Shown: positions 7,885-17,415, numbered from the stretch's first letter. The stretch is DNA of 64,000 bases from CANLBN01 sp965230205 (GCA_965230205.1 OZ245996.1:2542001-2606000); one strand, 5' to 3'. Notes: generated by a model not told the origin, from the letters alone. Numbers and translations are program-made.

Positions 7885-9075
7885 ATGTTTGAAGAATTAC
7901 CTGCTTTATCTGCAGACCCTATTTTAGGCCTTATTATGGCGTATAACGCCGATACCAATGACCATAAGGTCGACCTTGGTGCTGGTGTATACAAGGATGA
8001 ACAAGGCCACACACCAATTATGAAGGCTGTCGCAGAGGCACAATCTCGTTGGGCAGAAGCAGAAACGACGAAGGTCTATGCGCCACCGGCGGGATTTGAA
8101 GGTTTTAATGAAGGCTTGTTGCAATTGTTGTTGGGTAAAGAGCATCCAGCGATTAGGCAAGGGCGAGCTATCAGCGTTCAAACGGCAGGTGGGTGTGGAG
8201 CGCTGCGGGTAGCTGCAGGGATGTTGCAACGCTGCCGAAAGAATATAAAAGTTTGGGTGTCGACTCCAACATGGGCAAACCATATTCCCTTGTTGGGCAG
8301 TGCAGGTCTTGAGTTGGTGGAGTACCCCTATTATGACTCTCAGCACCATAAGATAGATTTCGATGCGATGATGACCAGTTTGGCAACTGTAGAAGCGGGT
8401 GACGTGGTATTGCTCCACGGTTGTTGTCACAACCCATCAGGTGCTGATTTGAATCGGGAGCAATGGCAGGCCGTTGCGAAAGTGTTGCTTGAACGAGGCG
8501 CCACTCCTTTTATAGATATTGCCTATCAAGGTTTAGGTGATGGTTTGGACGAAGATGCCTATGGTCTACGCTACCTAACAGAACATTGTCCTGAGGTCAT
8601 TATTGCGACATCCTGTTCAAAGAATTTTGGCCTCTATCGTGAACGCGTTGGTGCTGCGGTCGTAGTAGCAAGTAATGCAGAGACTGCCGATGTTTGTCGA
8701 GGCCAGTTGTTGAATGTTGCCAGAGAAATCTATTCGATGCCGCCCAGTCACGGTGCGGCCTTAGTTGATTTAATATTGCATGATGAAGTGTTGACTCAGC
8801 AATGGCGGCAAGAGCTAAGCCTTGTCCGTGGACGTATTTCAGGCTTGAGGAAAGCCTTTGTAACGCGACTAGCAGATACAGAAGCAGGTGATCGCTTCAA
8901 CTATATTAAAGATGAAAAGGGGATGTTTTCATTTTTAGGGCTTACGGTTGACCAAGTTAACCGACTTAAACAAGATAGCAGTATATACATGGTAGGTTCC
9001 AGCCGTATTAATATTGCAGGCCTAAATGATAATAATATGGACTATGTCGTTGAGTCTTTATTGAAGGTGCTCTAG
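7885..9075 (+). CDS. Aromatic amino acid/aspartate aminotransferase (class I)
   Basis: About 396 residues, aligned by eye with AspC/TyrB. The N-terminus is MFEELPALSADPILGL, then VDLGAGVYKDEQG, the substrate/PLP segment CCHNPSGADL, and the PLP lysine in SCSKNFGLYRERVG. Transamination links aspartate, tyrosine or phenylalanine with 2-oxoglutarate. An in-frame start at 7846 would add 13 residues not expected for the family, so 7885 is preferred. A TyrR-box-like dyad lies upstream and an amino-acid importer downstream. AspC versus TyrB preference cannot be settled by eye. Confidence 0.88.
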   Translation: MFEELPALSADPILGLIMAYNADTNDHKVDLGAGVYKDEQGHTPIMKAVAEAQSRWAEAETTKVYAPPAGFEGFNEGLLQLLLGKEHPAIRQGRAISVQTAGGCGALRVAAGMLQRCRKNIKVWVSTPTWANHIPLLGSAGLELVEYPYYDSQHHKIDFDAMMTSLATVEAGDVVLLHGCCHNPSGADLNREQWQAVAKVLLERGATPFIDIAYQGLGDGLDEDAYGLRYLTEHCPEVIIATSCSKNFGLYRERVGAAVVVASNAETADVCRGQLLNVAREIYSMPPSHGAALVDLILHDEVLTQQWRQELSLVRGRISGLRKAFVTRLADTEAGDRFNYIKDEKGMFSFLGLTVDQVNRLKQDSSIYMVGSSRINIAGLNDNNMDYVVESLLKVL

Positions 9076-9090
9076 TAATTATCTTATTAG

Positions 9091-9126
9091 CAGTTGAGAG
9101 GGTTCTAACGATTAGATTCTCAACTG
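9091..9126 (+). terminator. Nested hairpin after the aminotransferase gene
   Basis: Outer arms CAGTTGAGA and TCTCAACTG are perfectly complementary, and an inner dyad TCTAA-CGA-TTAGA sits in the loop. The T-rich tail (TTGTATT) is modest. A 12-bp palindrome AGACTATAGTCT follows at 9134-9145 and may be an operator or part of the same structure. Confidence 0.55.
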
Positions 9127-9207
9127 TTGTATTAGACTATAGTCTATAGCTCGTGAGCTTTTTCTATCAGTAACTATTTGCCTAAGTCATTTAATAAAAG
9201 TTATAGT

Positions 9208-9234
9208 GTGAAATAATAATTACTATAAATTCAC
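9208..9234. promoter_or_regulatory. Possible ArgR-type operator before the amino-acid importer
   Basis: An AT-rich imperfect dyad bounded by GTGAA and TTCAC lies 19-46 bases before the GTG start of the importer ATPase gene. Half-sites resemble ArgR boxes (TGAAT/ATTCA), and the operon looks like an arginine/ornithine importer with an exporter. The match is loose, so this is a suggestion only. Confidence 0.25.
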
Positions 9235-9253
9235 CTATAGAAGTCCAATACCT

Positions 9254-10021
9254 GTGTCAGAATCTGTACTCTCCGTTGAAAATATACATAAAACATTTGG
9301 TGAACTTGAGGTTCTCAAAGGTATCTCACTGACCGCGAACAAAGGCGATGTCGTTTCAATTCTCGGTAGTTCGGGTTCAGGTAAAAGTACTTTCTTACGT
9401 TGTGTTAATTTTTTAGAGCAGCCTGATCAAGGTAAAGTAGTTGTTGATGGTAAGGAAGTTGTATTCGACAGCCGTACACAAAAGAAAATTACTAAAGAAA
9501 CCCAGGCAAAAATCTCACTTATTCGCACACAATTGGGGATGGTATTTCAGGGGTTTAATCTATGGTCGCATATGACGGTTCTCGATAATGTTATGGAAGG
9601 GCCTGTTCATGTACTGAAAAGACCAAAAGCTGAAGTTAAAGACGAGGCCATGGAGTATTTAAAGAAAGTTGGCCTTGCTGAAAAAGCAAGTAGTTATCCA
9701 TCGCAGTTATCTGGTGGGCAACAGCAGCGAGTCGCTATTGCAAGAGCGTTGGCGATGCAACCAAAAGTATTATTATTTGATGAGCCAACATCGGCTTTAG
9801 ATCCGGAATTAGTGAATGAGGTTTTATTAGTAATCCAATCCTTGGCTAATGAGGGGCGAACGATGCTAATTGTGACTCATGAAATGAGTTTTGCACGTAA
9901 TGTCTCGAGTAATGTCGTATTTTTGCACCAAGGTAAGATAGAGGAGCAAGGTAACCCTCAGGATTTTTTCGAACGCCCCCAGTCCAATCGGTTGCGTGAA
10001 TTTATTGCCCATGAAAAGTAA
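9254..10021 (+). CDS. Basic amino acid ABC importer, ATPase subunit (HisP/AotP type)
   Basis: A 255-residue ATPase with Walker A GSSGSGKST, signature LSGGQQQR, Walker B VLLFDEPTSALD and switch histidine in LIVTHEM. The insertion of charged residues after Walker A (about 70-95, carrying KKITKETQAKISLIRTQLGM) is typical of HisP/ArtP-type polar amino acid importers. The start is a GTG at 9254; no nearby ATG fits. It is the first gene of an importer operon with a binding protein, two permeases and a LysE-type exporter. It energises uptake, most likely of arginine, ornithine or lysine. Confidence 0.88.
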   Translation: MSESVLSVENIHKTFGELEVLKGISLTANKGDVVSILGSSGSGKSTFLRCVNFLEQPDQGKVVVDGKEVVFDSRTQKKITKETQAKISLIRTQLGMVFQGFNLWSHMTVLDNVMEGPVHVLKRPKAEVKDEAMEYLKKVGLAEKASSYPSQLSGGQQQRVAIARALAMQPKVLLFDEPTSALDPELVNEVLLVIQSLANEGRTMLIVTHEMSFARNVSSNVVFLHQGKIEEQGNPQDFFERPQSNRLREFIAHEK

Positions 10022-10084
10022 TTAAACGCTTAGTGAAATGCTAATAATTCTGTTTAGATAATACAACTATAGATAAAAAGAGGA

Positions 10085-10849
10085 ATGGCCATGAAAAAAG
10101 TGATAGCTCTATTAATAATGTTATGTATTAGTGTTGGCACAACAGCAGGTGAAAAAATTCGATTGGGGACGGAAGGTGCTTACGCTCCATTTAACTCTGT
10201 TGATCCTAGCGGAAAATTAGTCGGTTTCGATATAGAAATTGGTGAAGCGCTTTGTGCTGCAATGAATGCTGAATGTGAGTGGGTGACTTCTGATTGGGAT
10301 GGAATTATTCCAGCGTTACTAGCCAAAAAGTTTGATGCGATTGTTGCATCAATGTCTATTACTGATGAAAGAAAGAAAAAAATAGATTTTACATCTAAAT
10401 ATTATACTAGCCCGGTTAAGTTTGCTCGTATGAAAGGTTCTTCTTTCGAAATATCTGCTGATAAATTAAAAGGTAAGTTAATTGCTGTTCAGTCCAGTAC
10501 AGTAACCGAAAATTTTGTTCGTGGGACTTTTCCTAAAGCTAAAGTTAAAGCCTACAAAAGTCAGGAAGAAGCGAACTTAGATTTCCTCGCAGGGCGTGTT
10601 GATGTGATTGCAGCAGATTCATTCGTTCTATATGACTTCCTAGAGTCTAAGCAAGGTAAACAAGCAGAAGCTGTTGGTCCTGATTTTGATGACGTGAAAT
10701 ACCTGGGTGAAGGCATTGGCATTGGTATTCGTAAAGGCGAAAGTGAGTTGCAAGCTAAATTAAATGCGGCCATCAAAAAAATCAGAGAAGATGGTACTTA
10801 CAAAAAAATCAACGACAAATACTTTAAATTTGATGTTTATGGTTCGTAA
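10085..10849 (+). CDS. Periplasmic basic amino acid-binding protein
   Basis: A 254-residue family 3 solute-binding protein with a cleaved signal peptide (about residues 1-21, ending TTAG). The ligand-binding core is visible: GTEGAYAPFNSVDPSGKLVGFD, DWDGIIPALLAKKFDAIVASMSIT, ERKKKIDFTSKYY and GIRKGESEL. These match HisJ/ArgT/AotJ proteins binding arginine, lysine, ornithine or histidine. A GAGGAATGGCC ribosome site precedes the start. It captures substrate for the adjoining permeases. Confidence 0.88.
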   Translation: MAMKKVIALLIMLCISVGTTAGEKIRLGTEGAYAPFNSVDPSGKLVGFDIEIGEALCAAMNAECEWVTSDWDGIIPALLAKKFDAIVASMSITDERKKKIDFTSKYYTSPVKFARMKGSSFEISADKLKGKLIAVQSSTVTENFVRGTFPKAKVKAYKSQEEANLDFLAGRVDVIAADSFVLYDFLESKQGKQAEAVGPDFDDVKYLGEGIGIGIRKGESELQAKLNAAIKKIREDGTYKKINDKYFKFDVYGS

Positions 10850-10964
10850 GTGACGAAAGGCAGTACTCGATAGTGAGTGCTGCCAGAGAATAATTAACAC
10901 TGTAATTACCAATAAGATTGGCTGTTGCCCATAATGAAATTGAATACTGAGACTGGTAGTAGCC

Positions 10965-11648
10965 ATGTTTGATCTTGAAGGCTATTCAAGTGCAATATTT
11001 GCTGGATTGCAGCAAACATTGTTAGTTGGCATTTTAGCGATGTTATTGGCATGTTTTATTGGTGTTGTCGGTGCTTTAGCGAAGACATCATCGGTTACCT
11101 TCCTTAGAACTTTATCCTCTTTTTATACAGCAACGATTCGAGGTATCCCTGAGCTTATATTGCTGTTGTTAATCTTTTATGGTGTTCCTACTTTTTTGCA
11201 AGATGTTTTTGCGGGGCTGGGCTATGAAGTCATTATCAATCTGAATCCGTTTATAGCTGGTGTAGTGACCCTTGGATTTATTTATGGTGCTTTTTCCACA
11301 GAGGTTTTTCGTGGTGCTTTTGGTCAAGTGCCAAAAGGGCAGATAGAAGCCGCCAAAGCGATAGGAATGAATGGTTGGCAAATATTTTTTCGTATTACCT
11401 TTCCGCAAGCGTTACGTTTCTCTATTCCTGGTTTAAGTAATGTGTGGATGTTGCTTATTAAAGCGACGGCGCTAATTTCTGTAATTCAGTTGGATGAAGT
11501 GATGCGGATGACTAAAATTGCTGCGAACTCTACTCAGAAACCATTTACTGCCTATGCGTTTGCAGCATTACTATTTTTAGGTATTACGCTTATTTCCATG
11601 GGAATTCAGCGTTACCTCGAAAATAAATATACCAAGGGGTATCACTAA
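10965..11648 (+). CDS. Amino acid ABC importer permease (HisQ/AotQ type)
   Basis: A 227-residue inner-membrane permease with five or so membrane segments. The conserved cytoplasmic EAA loop IEAAKAIGMNGWQIFFRITFPQA (quoted only in part here: EAAKAIGMNGWQIF) contacts the ATPase. The IRGIPELILLLLIFYG stretch is typical of the HisQ subgroup. The following permease starts on its stop codon (ATG overlapping TAATG), indicating translational coupling. Pairs with that gene to form the heterodimeric channel. Confidence 0.87.
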   Translation: MFDLEGYSSAIFAGLQQTLLVGILAMLLACFIGVVGALAKTSSVTFLRTLSSFYTATIRGIPELILLLLIFYGVPTFLQDVFAGLGYEVIINLNPFIAGVVTLGFIYGAFSTEVFRGAFGQVPKGQIEAAKAIGMNGWQIFFRITFPQALRFSIPGLSNVWMLLIKATALISVIQLDEVMRMTKIAANSTQKPFTAYAFAALLFLGITLISMGIQRYLENKYTKGYH

Positions 11649-12331
11649 TGTCTTGGTATGTGGTTTGGGAAAACTTTTCCTGGTTGATGGAAGGCTTGTG
11701 GGTTACGCTGCAACTAACGTCTACCTCTGTCTTTATTGGCCTGTTTATTGCGCTTTTATTGGCAATAATGAAATTATCCCCTATTGCCATTTATCGGTGG
11801 CCAGCTGAAACCATTGTTTTCTTTTTTCGTGGTACTCCTTTACTGGTACAGTTGTTTTTGGTGTACTACGGCAGTGGTCAGTTTCGTCATGAGTTAGATG
11901 CTATCGGGTTATGGATTTATTTTCGTGAGGGCTATTTCTGTGCTGTGTTTGTTCTGGCCTTAAATACAGCCGCTTATTCTTCAGAAATCTTTGCAGGCGC
12001 TATTAAATCCGTCGATAAAAAACAAATTGAGGCGGGCAAAGCATTCGGTATGTCACGCTGGAAACTTTACCAGAGAATTATATTGCCCCAGGCTATTCGT
12101 ATAGGGTGGACGGGCTATATCAACGAAATTATTTTTATTATGCAGGCAACATCCTTGGTTAGCATTATTACAGTGTTGGATTTGACCGGAGTCGCTGGGC
12201 GTATTATTTCAAAAACATTTGCTATTTATGAAGTTTATATAGCGATTGCCATTATGTATTTAATGATTACCTATACTTTAGTGTTTATTTTCAGCCGTTT
12301 GGAAAAAAGGCTCAACCGTCATCAACTTTAA
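11648..12331 (+). CDS. Amino acid ABC importer permease (HisM/AotM type)
   Basis: A 227-residue second permease, starting on the last base of the first permease gene. It carries FFRGTPLLVQLFLVYYG, the characteristic HisM/ArtM segment, and an EAA loop with IEAGKAFGMSRWKLYQRIILP. It forms the membrane pore together with the HisQ-type subunit. The LysE/ArgO exporter gene begins 12 bases after the stop. Confidence 0.87.
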   Translation: MSWYVVWENFSWLMEGLWVTLQLTSTSVFIGLFIALLLAIMKLSPIAIYRWPAETIVFFFRGTPLLVQLFLVYYGSGQFRHELDAIGLWIYFREGYFCAVFVLALNTAAYSSEIFAGAIKSVDKKQIEAGKAFGMSRWKLYQRIILPQAIRIGWTGYINEIIFIMQATSLVSIITVLDLTGVAGRIISKTFAIYEVYIAIAIMYLMITYTLVFIFSRLEKRLNRHQL

Positions 12332-12343
12332 AAAACAACTCTT

Positions 12344-12943
12344 ATGTTCTCTGCTGCTATACAGGGTTTCTTCCTGGGTTTATCTTTAATTGTCGCTATC
12401 GGTGCACAAAATGCATTTGTCTTAAAGCAAGGGCTAAAAGGACAGCATGTATTTTGGGTTTGTCTTATTTGTGCTCTTTCAGATGCAATATTAATTGCGG
12501 TTGGTGTATTTGCACTGCATATTGTTGAAAGTTATTTGCCGCAATTTGTTGTTTTTGCCAGGTATTTTGGTGCCTTGTTTTTAGTGTTTTACGGCTTACG
12601 TAGTTTTATTAGTGCTTATCAGCAAAAAGAGGCTCTAGAGCCTGATGATCGCTCGATAAAGGATCTGTCTAAAGTACTATTAATTTGCTTAGCTCTCACT
12701 TGGCTAAACCCTCATGTTTATTTAGATACCGTCATTTTGCTGGGTTCGATATCGACTAAATACGGTGAGCACTCAGACTTTTTTGCTTTAGGCGCCATTA
12801 TTTCTTCATTTGCTTTTTTCTTTACCCTTGGCTACGGCTCCAGAGTTTTGCGCCCTTTATTTTCCAAACCTAAAACTTGGTCAATATTAGATGTGTTGAT
12901 TGGCATTGTGATGTGGTTGATTGCTTACAGTTTGATATTCTAG
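12344..12943 (+). CDS. LysE/ArgO-family amino acid exporter
   Basis: A 199-residue membrane protein with six hydrophobic segments. The N-terminal GLSLIVAIGAQNAFVLKQGL is the signature of LysE/ArgO basic amino acid exporters, and the LTWLNPHVYLDTVILLGS loop is also conserved. ArgO homologs export arginine (and canavanine or lysine) and guard against toxic accumulation. Its position at the end of an importer operon for basic amino acids supports an arginine/lysine role and suggests coordinated import and relief. A terminator lies at 13001-13031. Confidence 0.85.
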   Translation: MFSAAIQGFFLGLSLIVAIGAQNAFVLKQGLKGQHVFWVCLICALSDAILIAVGVFALHIVESYLPQFVVFARYFGALFLVFYGLRSFISAYQQKEALEPDDRSIKDLSKVLLICLALTWLNPHVYLDTVILLGSISTKYGEHSDFFALGAIISSFAFFFTLGYGSRVLRPLFSKPKTWSILDVLIGIVMWLIAYSLIF

Positions 12944-13000
12944 TTTTTTACTAATGTTTTGTGGTGCTATTCTCGTGTTGACTTTTTGATGGGGCGATAC

Positions 13001-13031
13001 AATTTCCTTGGGAATACACTAGGAAATTTTT
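13001..13031 (+). terminator. Terminator of the amino acid importer/exporter operon
   Basis: Arms AATTTCCT and AGGAAATT are perfectly paired around a 12-base loop, followed by a T run. It lies 57 bases after the exporter stop. Confidence 0.7.
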
Positions 13032-13259
13032 AGTAAACGTTGTTTGTCACCTGATTTTTCATTTGCTGCTATTTCTCTGGGATAATCTTGCTAAAAAGTA
13101 GGTCTATCTTGCGCAACTATGCAGCTTCACATTTCAATTTGTGATTATAAATCGGATAATAGAATCCATATAAATCAGGGTATCAAGTGCTCAAAGGACC
13201 TAAGTGAGTCGAAAAGCGTGCGCCCTTTGTTGCTAGATGTTTTCTGTATGATATTAATG

Positions 13260-13346
13260 AACAAATTATTGACTGCTATTTTTATAGTCGCTTTTATTTT
13301 CCCGATAGTTTTTTGGGGTTTTTACCGCTATATGTACTATTGGTGA
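13260..13346 (+). CDS. Possible 28-residue single-span membrane peptide
   Basis: Within the 450-bp gap between the exporter and greB a short frame starting near 13260 encodes MNKLLTAIFIVAFIFPIVFW followed by aromatic residues. It is one hydrophobic helix with a basic start. The frame is open upstream to 13119, but that part is not protein-like. Support is only the hydrophobic composition, so treat as speculative. Otherwise the gap holds the terminator at 13001-13031. Confidence 0.2.
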   Translation, partial: NKLLTAIFIVAFIFPIVFWGFYRYMYYW

Positions 13347-13393
13347 TAGGTCTAAACACTTAAATAAATAAGTGTACATTGTTGCTTGTTAGC

Positions 13394-13894
13394 TTACTTT
13401 TCGTAACGGATTTCTTCAATATAGAACGATTCTTTTCCATTTGCTGTTTGCAGAATGACTTCATCATCGACCTGTTTTTTTAACAGTGCACGTGCGATAG
13501 GAGAATCAACACTGATTTTGCCTTCAGATACATTGAATTCATCGGGTCCGACTATACGGTAGGTTCGGGTGGAATCGTTATCATCAACGAGTGTGACCCA
13601 AGCGCCAAAAAAGACTTGAGTTTGATCTTTAGGTGCTTGCCGGACAATGGTGAGTTCATCTAAACGCTTTGTTAAAAAACGCACGCGGCTATCAATTTCT
13701 CTTAGGCGTTTTTTTCCATAGATGTAATCTCCATTTTCAGAGCGGTCTCCATTTTTAGCGGCTTCGTGTACATCGTGAGTCACTTTAGGGCGCTCTTCTT
13801 TCCATAAGAACTTCAATTCAGCCGTCAATGCTTCCGCACCTTCTGGTGTGATGTAGGGAGATCCTTTTTCTCTAGGGGGGCGCCAACGTCCCAT
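13394..13894 (-). CDS. greB: Transcription elongation factor GreB
   Basis: A 166-residue protein of the Gre family. The N-terminal coiled coil runs to about residue 85 and bears the acidic tip in NGDRSENGDYIYGKK, where the D and E residues coordinate the catalytic magnesium in the polymerase channel. The C-terminal FKBP-like domain follows (FFGAWVTLVDDND ... PDEFNVSEGKISVDSPIARALL). The MGRWRPPREKGSPYITPEG start matches GreB rather than GreA. It stimulates RNA cleavage in backtracked polymerase. Its start codon abuts the end of the S9 peptidase gene, so the two are probably cotranscribed. Confidence 0.93.
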   Translation of the reverse strand: MGRWRPPREKGSPYITPEGAEALTAELKFLWKEERPKVTHDVHEAAKNGDRSENGDYIYGKKRLREIDSRVRFLTKRLDELTIVRQAPKDQTQVFFGAWVTLVDDNDSTRTYRIVGPDEFNVSEGKISVDSPIARALLKKQVDDEVILQTANGKESFYIEEIRYEK

Positions 13895-15936
13895 TAAGGT
13901 GTTTCCTTGTGAGTCTGTGTAGTGACAAATGGAACCTTGGGTAATGTTTCTTGTGTTTCTAAATGAAAAATACTGGCATAAAACGCATATTCTACCTCTA
14001 AAGCATAACGAATATTTTCAGCTTGCCGAAAGCCATGGCCTTCTTCAGGGAATGTGACGTGAGCGACAGGGATATTTTTTTCAGCTAGGGCAGCAACCAT
14101 TGACTCTGCTTGATTGGGGGGAACGACTTTATCTGCCAAACCTTGCAAAAATATGACTGGGCATTGCAGCTGTTCAACGTGATGTAATGGCGAGCGTGCA
14201 TTATACAGTGCCTTTTCTTGAGGGTAGGGGCCAATAAGTTGATCCAGATAGCGAGATTCAAATTTATGAGTATCTTCAGCGAGTAAGTTTAAATCACCAA
14301 TGCCATAAAGGCTGGCGCCTGCTTTAAAATTATTGCGAAAAGTGAGCGCAGCCAGTACCGAATAGCCGCCAGCACTACTACCGCGAACAGCAACCCGTTG
14401 TGGGTCAACCCAGCCTTCTTGTACTAAGTAATCTGCACCTGCACACATATCATCGACATCCAACACGCCCCACTGGCCCTTTAAGCGATCGCGGTAGGCG
14501 CGGCCATAACCTGTACTGCCGCTGTAATTGATATCGAAAACAGCAAAGCCACGATTAGTCCAATATTGAATCTTTAAATTGAGGGTGGCACTGGTTGCAC
14601 CAGTAGGTCCGCCATGACACATCACTAATAACGGTGGTAGTGAACCTTTTGAATCGTCGTAACGCTGATTATGTGGAGGATAATAAAAGCCATAAACCTC
14701 TTGCTCTTGGTTGTTTTTAAATGTGATGGCTTTTGGCGTTGATACTTCATCGGTTTCTATTGCTAGATTGCCACTGGTCGTAATGACACAGGACTCGTTT
14801 TTCTTTTCTTGAAAGTCAGCATTCCATTTGACGATAGTATTCAATTGTTTATCGCTGGCGGCAATAAAAACGGCAGTATCTGTTTCGTCATTACAGTGTA
14901 CTGACTGGATGCTCGTATAGGGGAGCTCTACGGGTGTGAAATGCCCACTGAGTATGTCAATAGTGGCAGCGAACCAGCGACCTTCCTGAGTGTAGCAGCA
15001 AAATAGCGTGAAACTGTTAAGAAACCCATAGGTGGACATGCCAAATACCCATTGTGGCGTGGCAAATTCTGCATCCATATTCAAAACAGTGGTAGTGGAT
15101 TTGGTGCTCGGGTTGTAGCGGTAAATATTCCACCAGTTATTACGGTCAGAGACAAAAAAGAGCTCCCCAGTAGGAGACCATTGTGGCTGGAATATAGATT
15201 CATTGCGACTGCTGGTGTCATTGCTGTCGCCCACACCGCCAGCGACTTTGTGTTGTTTATGGAGTAGCCCAAAAGAACTAAACTCGGCAATCCAACACTC
15301 GCTATTGTCCCAAGGCATATTGGGGTGCTGCCAGGTAAGCCAACTGATATAGTTGCCATCAGGTGAGACTCGTGGATTTGAATAAAAGTCATTGCCAAAG
15401 ACTAAAACACTGAAAGCCGTGGTTGATGAGCCGTCTAATTGAACAGAGATAATACAGTTTTCAGGTTCGTTACCGTTGTCTTTATGGATTTCACAAACAC
15501 AAATTAATTGCTGACGTTCTTCATCAATGCAGAAATCAGCATAACGGTAATTGCCTTCAGGAGTCAGCGGTTTTGGCGAGGATATATTATCGTTCTTCCC
15601 GTTGATTGGAAGTTGGTAGATACGTTGATCGCTATCATCTATATAATACACAGTATCTTTGTGGATATGATAACTCCCGCCTCCGTATTCGTGTGCACGA
15701 GTGCGGACATTAACACTATCGGGTGTAATGTTATAGTGAGAGCCATTAGCCTGTAGAGAACCATCAGCGCGTTGGCACATAACAATAGTACGTCCTTTCT
15801 CCTCTGGTCGTGATTCCAACCAATAGCAATTTTCACCACTTAATTGAGGCTCATTTAAGTGCGACATTCCTTGAGTTAATAACTGACTTGTGATTGTTGA
15901 CGGCCAGCTGCCATAAGGGAGTGTTTGCTTTGTCAT
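13894..15936 (-). CDS. Prolyl oligopeptidase-family (S9) serine peptidase
   Basis: A 680-residue cytoplasmic-type enzyme without a signal peptide. The first 400 residues show the beta-propeller repeats of S9 enzymes (for example NPRVSPDGNYISWLTW and QPQWSPTGELFFVSDR). The C-terminal alpha/beta-hydrolase domain has the nucleophile in RGSSAGGYS, an aspartate in GLADKVVPPNQ and a histidine in EEGHGF. It should cleave short peptides, as dipeptidyl or acylaminoacyl peptidases do; specificity cannot be read from sequence. greB starts on the last base of this gene. Confidence 0.85.
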   Translation of the reverse strand: MTKQTLPYGSWPSTITSQLLTQGMSHLNEPQLSGENCYWLESRPEEKGRTIVMCQRADGSLQANGSHYNITPDSVNVRTRAHEYGGGSYHIHKDTVYYIDDSDQRIYQLPINGKNDNISSPKPLTPEGNYRYADFCIDEERQQLICVCEIHKDNGNEPENCIISVQLDGSSTTAFSVLVFGNDFYSNPRVSPDGNYISWLTWQHPNMPWDNSECWIAEFSSFGLLHKQHKVAGGVGDSNDTSSRNESIFQPQWSPTGELFFVSDRNNWWNIYRYNPSTKSTTTVLNMDAEFATPQWVFGMSTYGFLNSFTLFCCYTQEGRWFAATIDILSGHFTPVELPYTSIQSVHCNDETDTAVFIAASDKQLNTIVKWNADFQEKKNESCVITTSGNLAIETDEVSTPKAITFKNNQEQEVYGFYYPPHNQRYDDSKGSLPPLLVMCHGGPTGATSATLNLKIQYWTNRGFAVFDINYSGSTGYGRAYRDRLKGQWGVLDVDDMCAGADYLVQEGWVDPQRVAVRGSSAGGYSVLAALTFRNNFKAGASLYGIGDLNLLAEDTHKFESRYLDQLIGPYPQEKALYNARSPLHHVEQLQCPVIFLQGLADKVVPPNQAESMVAALAEKNIPVAHVTFPEEGHGFRQAENIRYALEVEYAFYASIFHLETQETLPKVPFVTTQTHKETP

Positions 15937-16047
15937 AGATGCCCTGTAGTATAGAAGTCCTGTTATAAATAGTTGTGCGAATAATTTTCGCTCGAATCAT
16001 ATTTATTGTTTTTGAGTAATATGACCAAAATCTAGTTCTATTATTTT

Positions 16048-17415
16048 ATGTCTCTTGAATCACATATGCTAGCGCAGTTACAGTCTAAGCCCAATATTAG
16101 TCGCTGGGTAATTGCTTACAGTGGCGGTTTGGATTCTACTGTATTGTTACATGTCGTTGCTAAGGCCAATAAGAACCTGACTTCTCCGAAAACTGTTTGT
16201 GCATTGCATGTCAATCATCAATTATCTCCGTTCGCGGATACATGGCAGCAACATTGTCAACAACAGGCAGAGCAATGTGATGTCGGTTTTTTTTCTCGGG
16301 TCGTTGAGCTGAAGCAAGAAGGACAGGGAGTTGAAGCCGCTGCTAGAAAAGCGCGATATGATGTATTTGAAAGTTTTCTGGAAGCGGGAGACTGTTTGTT
16401 AATGGCTCATCACTCAGATGATCAGGCAGAGACTTTATTGCTGAGGTTATTACGTGGAGCTGGAGTGTTGGGTTTAGGCGCAATGCCTTATGAACGTGCT
16501 TTAGGAAAGGGGATGTTATATCGACCTTTTCTAGATTGTAGTCGTGAGGAATTAACGGAATATATTAAGCAACATCATATAAACTGGGTTGAAGATGAAA
16601 GCAATGAATCAATAGCGTTTGATCGTAATTATTTGCGCCATCAAGTTATGCCGTTATTGGCTCAACGCTGGCAGCAGGCGAAAAAACAACTGGTTAAAAC
16701 CGCTGTAAGACTACAGAAAACGCAGCAGTTATTAAATGACTTAGCTACATTAGATCTTCAGCAGCTGGATGAACGTATAGAACGTTATGGATTTAGCATC
16801 GACTGGAAAAAATGCAAAGCACTTGATCAAGAACGCATCAGTAATCTGTTGAGGTTTTGGTGTGAGAGCAAGAATATTACTCTGCCAAATGGCCAGCAAC
16901 TACAGCAGATTCATGAGCAGTTTTTTAGCTCAAACGCCATGTTGACGTCTGCGATAGTTAAATGGGGAAACTATGAATGCCGTCAGTTTAACCAACGTTT
17001 TTATATGATGCCTTCTTTAGGCACGTTTTTTCAGCCTAATGAGTGTATCGAATGGAATGTAAAGCAGTCTATAGATTTAGGTTCTGCCGGGAAGCTAAGC
17101 GCTACCTCTACGGTTTTGTCTAATACCGTTGATTCAATAAAAGTACTAAATAGTGAAATACTAGGAAAAGCTGTCACTATTCGTTGGCGTAAAGGTGGTG
17201 AACGTTGCACACCTGCTGGTCGAGCGAGTTCTCAATTGGTAAAAAAGCTTTTGCAAGAATATCAGTTAGAGACGTGGTTAAGGGATCGTATTCCTTTAGT
17301 TTATGTCGATGAACATTTAGCCGCTGTTGGTGATCTATGGATCTGTGAAGAATTTGTAGCAAAGCACAATGAATCTGGAATCCAGTTAGAGTGGATATTA
17401 AATAACAATCATTAA
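16048..17415 (+). CDS. tilS: tRNA(Ile)-lysidine synthase
   Basis: A 455-residue protein. The PP-loop ATP pyrophosphatase motif YSGGLDSTVLLH is near residue 24, followed by HVNHQLS and MAHHSDDQAETLLLRLLRG, all diagnostic of TilS. The C-terminal domain has IRWRKGGERCTPAGR, typical of the gammaproteobacterial long form. It converts cytidine-34 of the CAU anticodon of one tRNA(Ile) to lysidine. That switches codon recognition from AUG to AUA and is normally essential. It is divergent from the S9 peptidase gene. Confidence 0.93.
   Translation: MSLESHMLAQLQSKPNISRWVIAYSGGLDSTVLLHVVAKANKNLTSPKTVCALHVNHQLSPFADTWQQHCQQQAEQCDVGFFSRVVELKQEGQGVEAAARKARYDVFESFLEAGDCLLMAHHSDDQAETLLLRLLRGAGVLGLGAMPYERALGKGMLYRPFLDCSREELTEYIKQHHINWVEDESNESIAFDRNYLRHQVMPLLAQRWQQAKKQLVKTAVRLQKTQQLLNDLATLDLQQLDERIERYGFSIDWKKCKALDQERISNLLRFWCESKNITLPNGQQLQQIHEQFFSSNAMLTSAIVKWGNYECRQFNQRFYMMPSLGTFFQPNECIEWNVKQSIDLGSAGKLSATSTVLSNTVDSIKVLNSEILGKAVTIRWRKGGERCTPAGRASSQLVKKLLQEYQLETWLRDRIPLVYVDEHLAAVGDLWICEEFVAKHNESGIQLEWILNNNH

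Noticed and set aside
15052..15267. Open frames on the plus strand inside the S9 peptidase gene
   Set aside because: They lie wholly within a long gene with clear motifs and have no family features; they are shadows.
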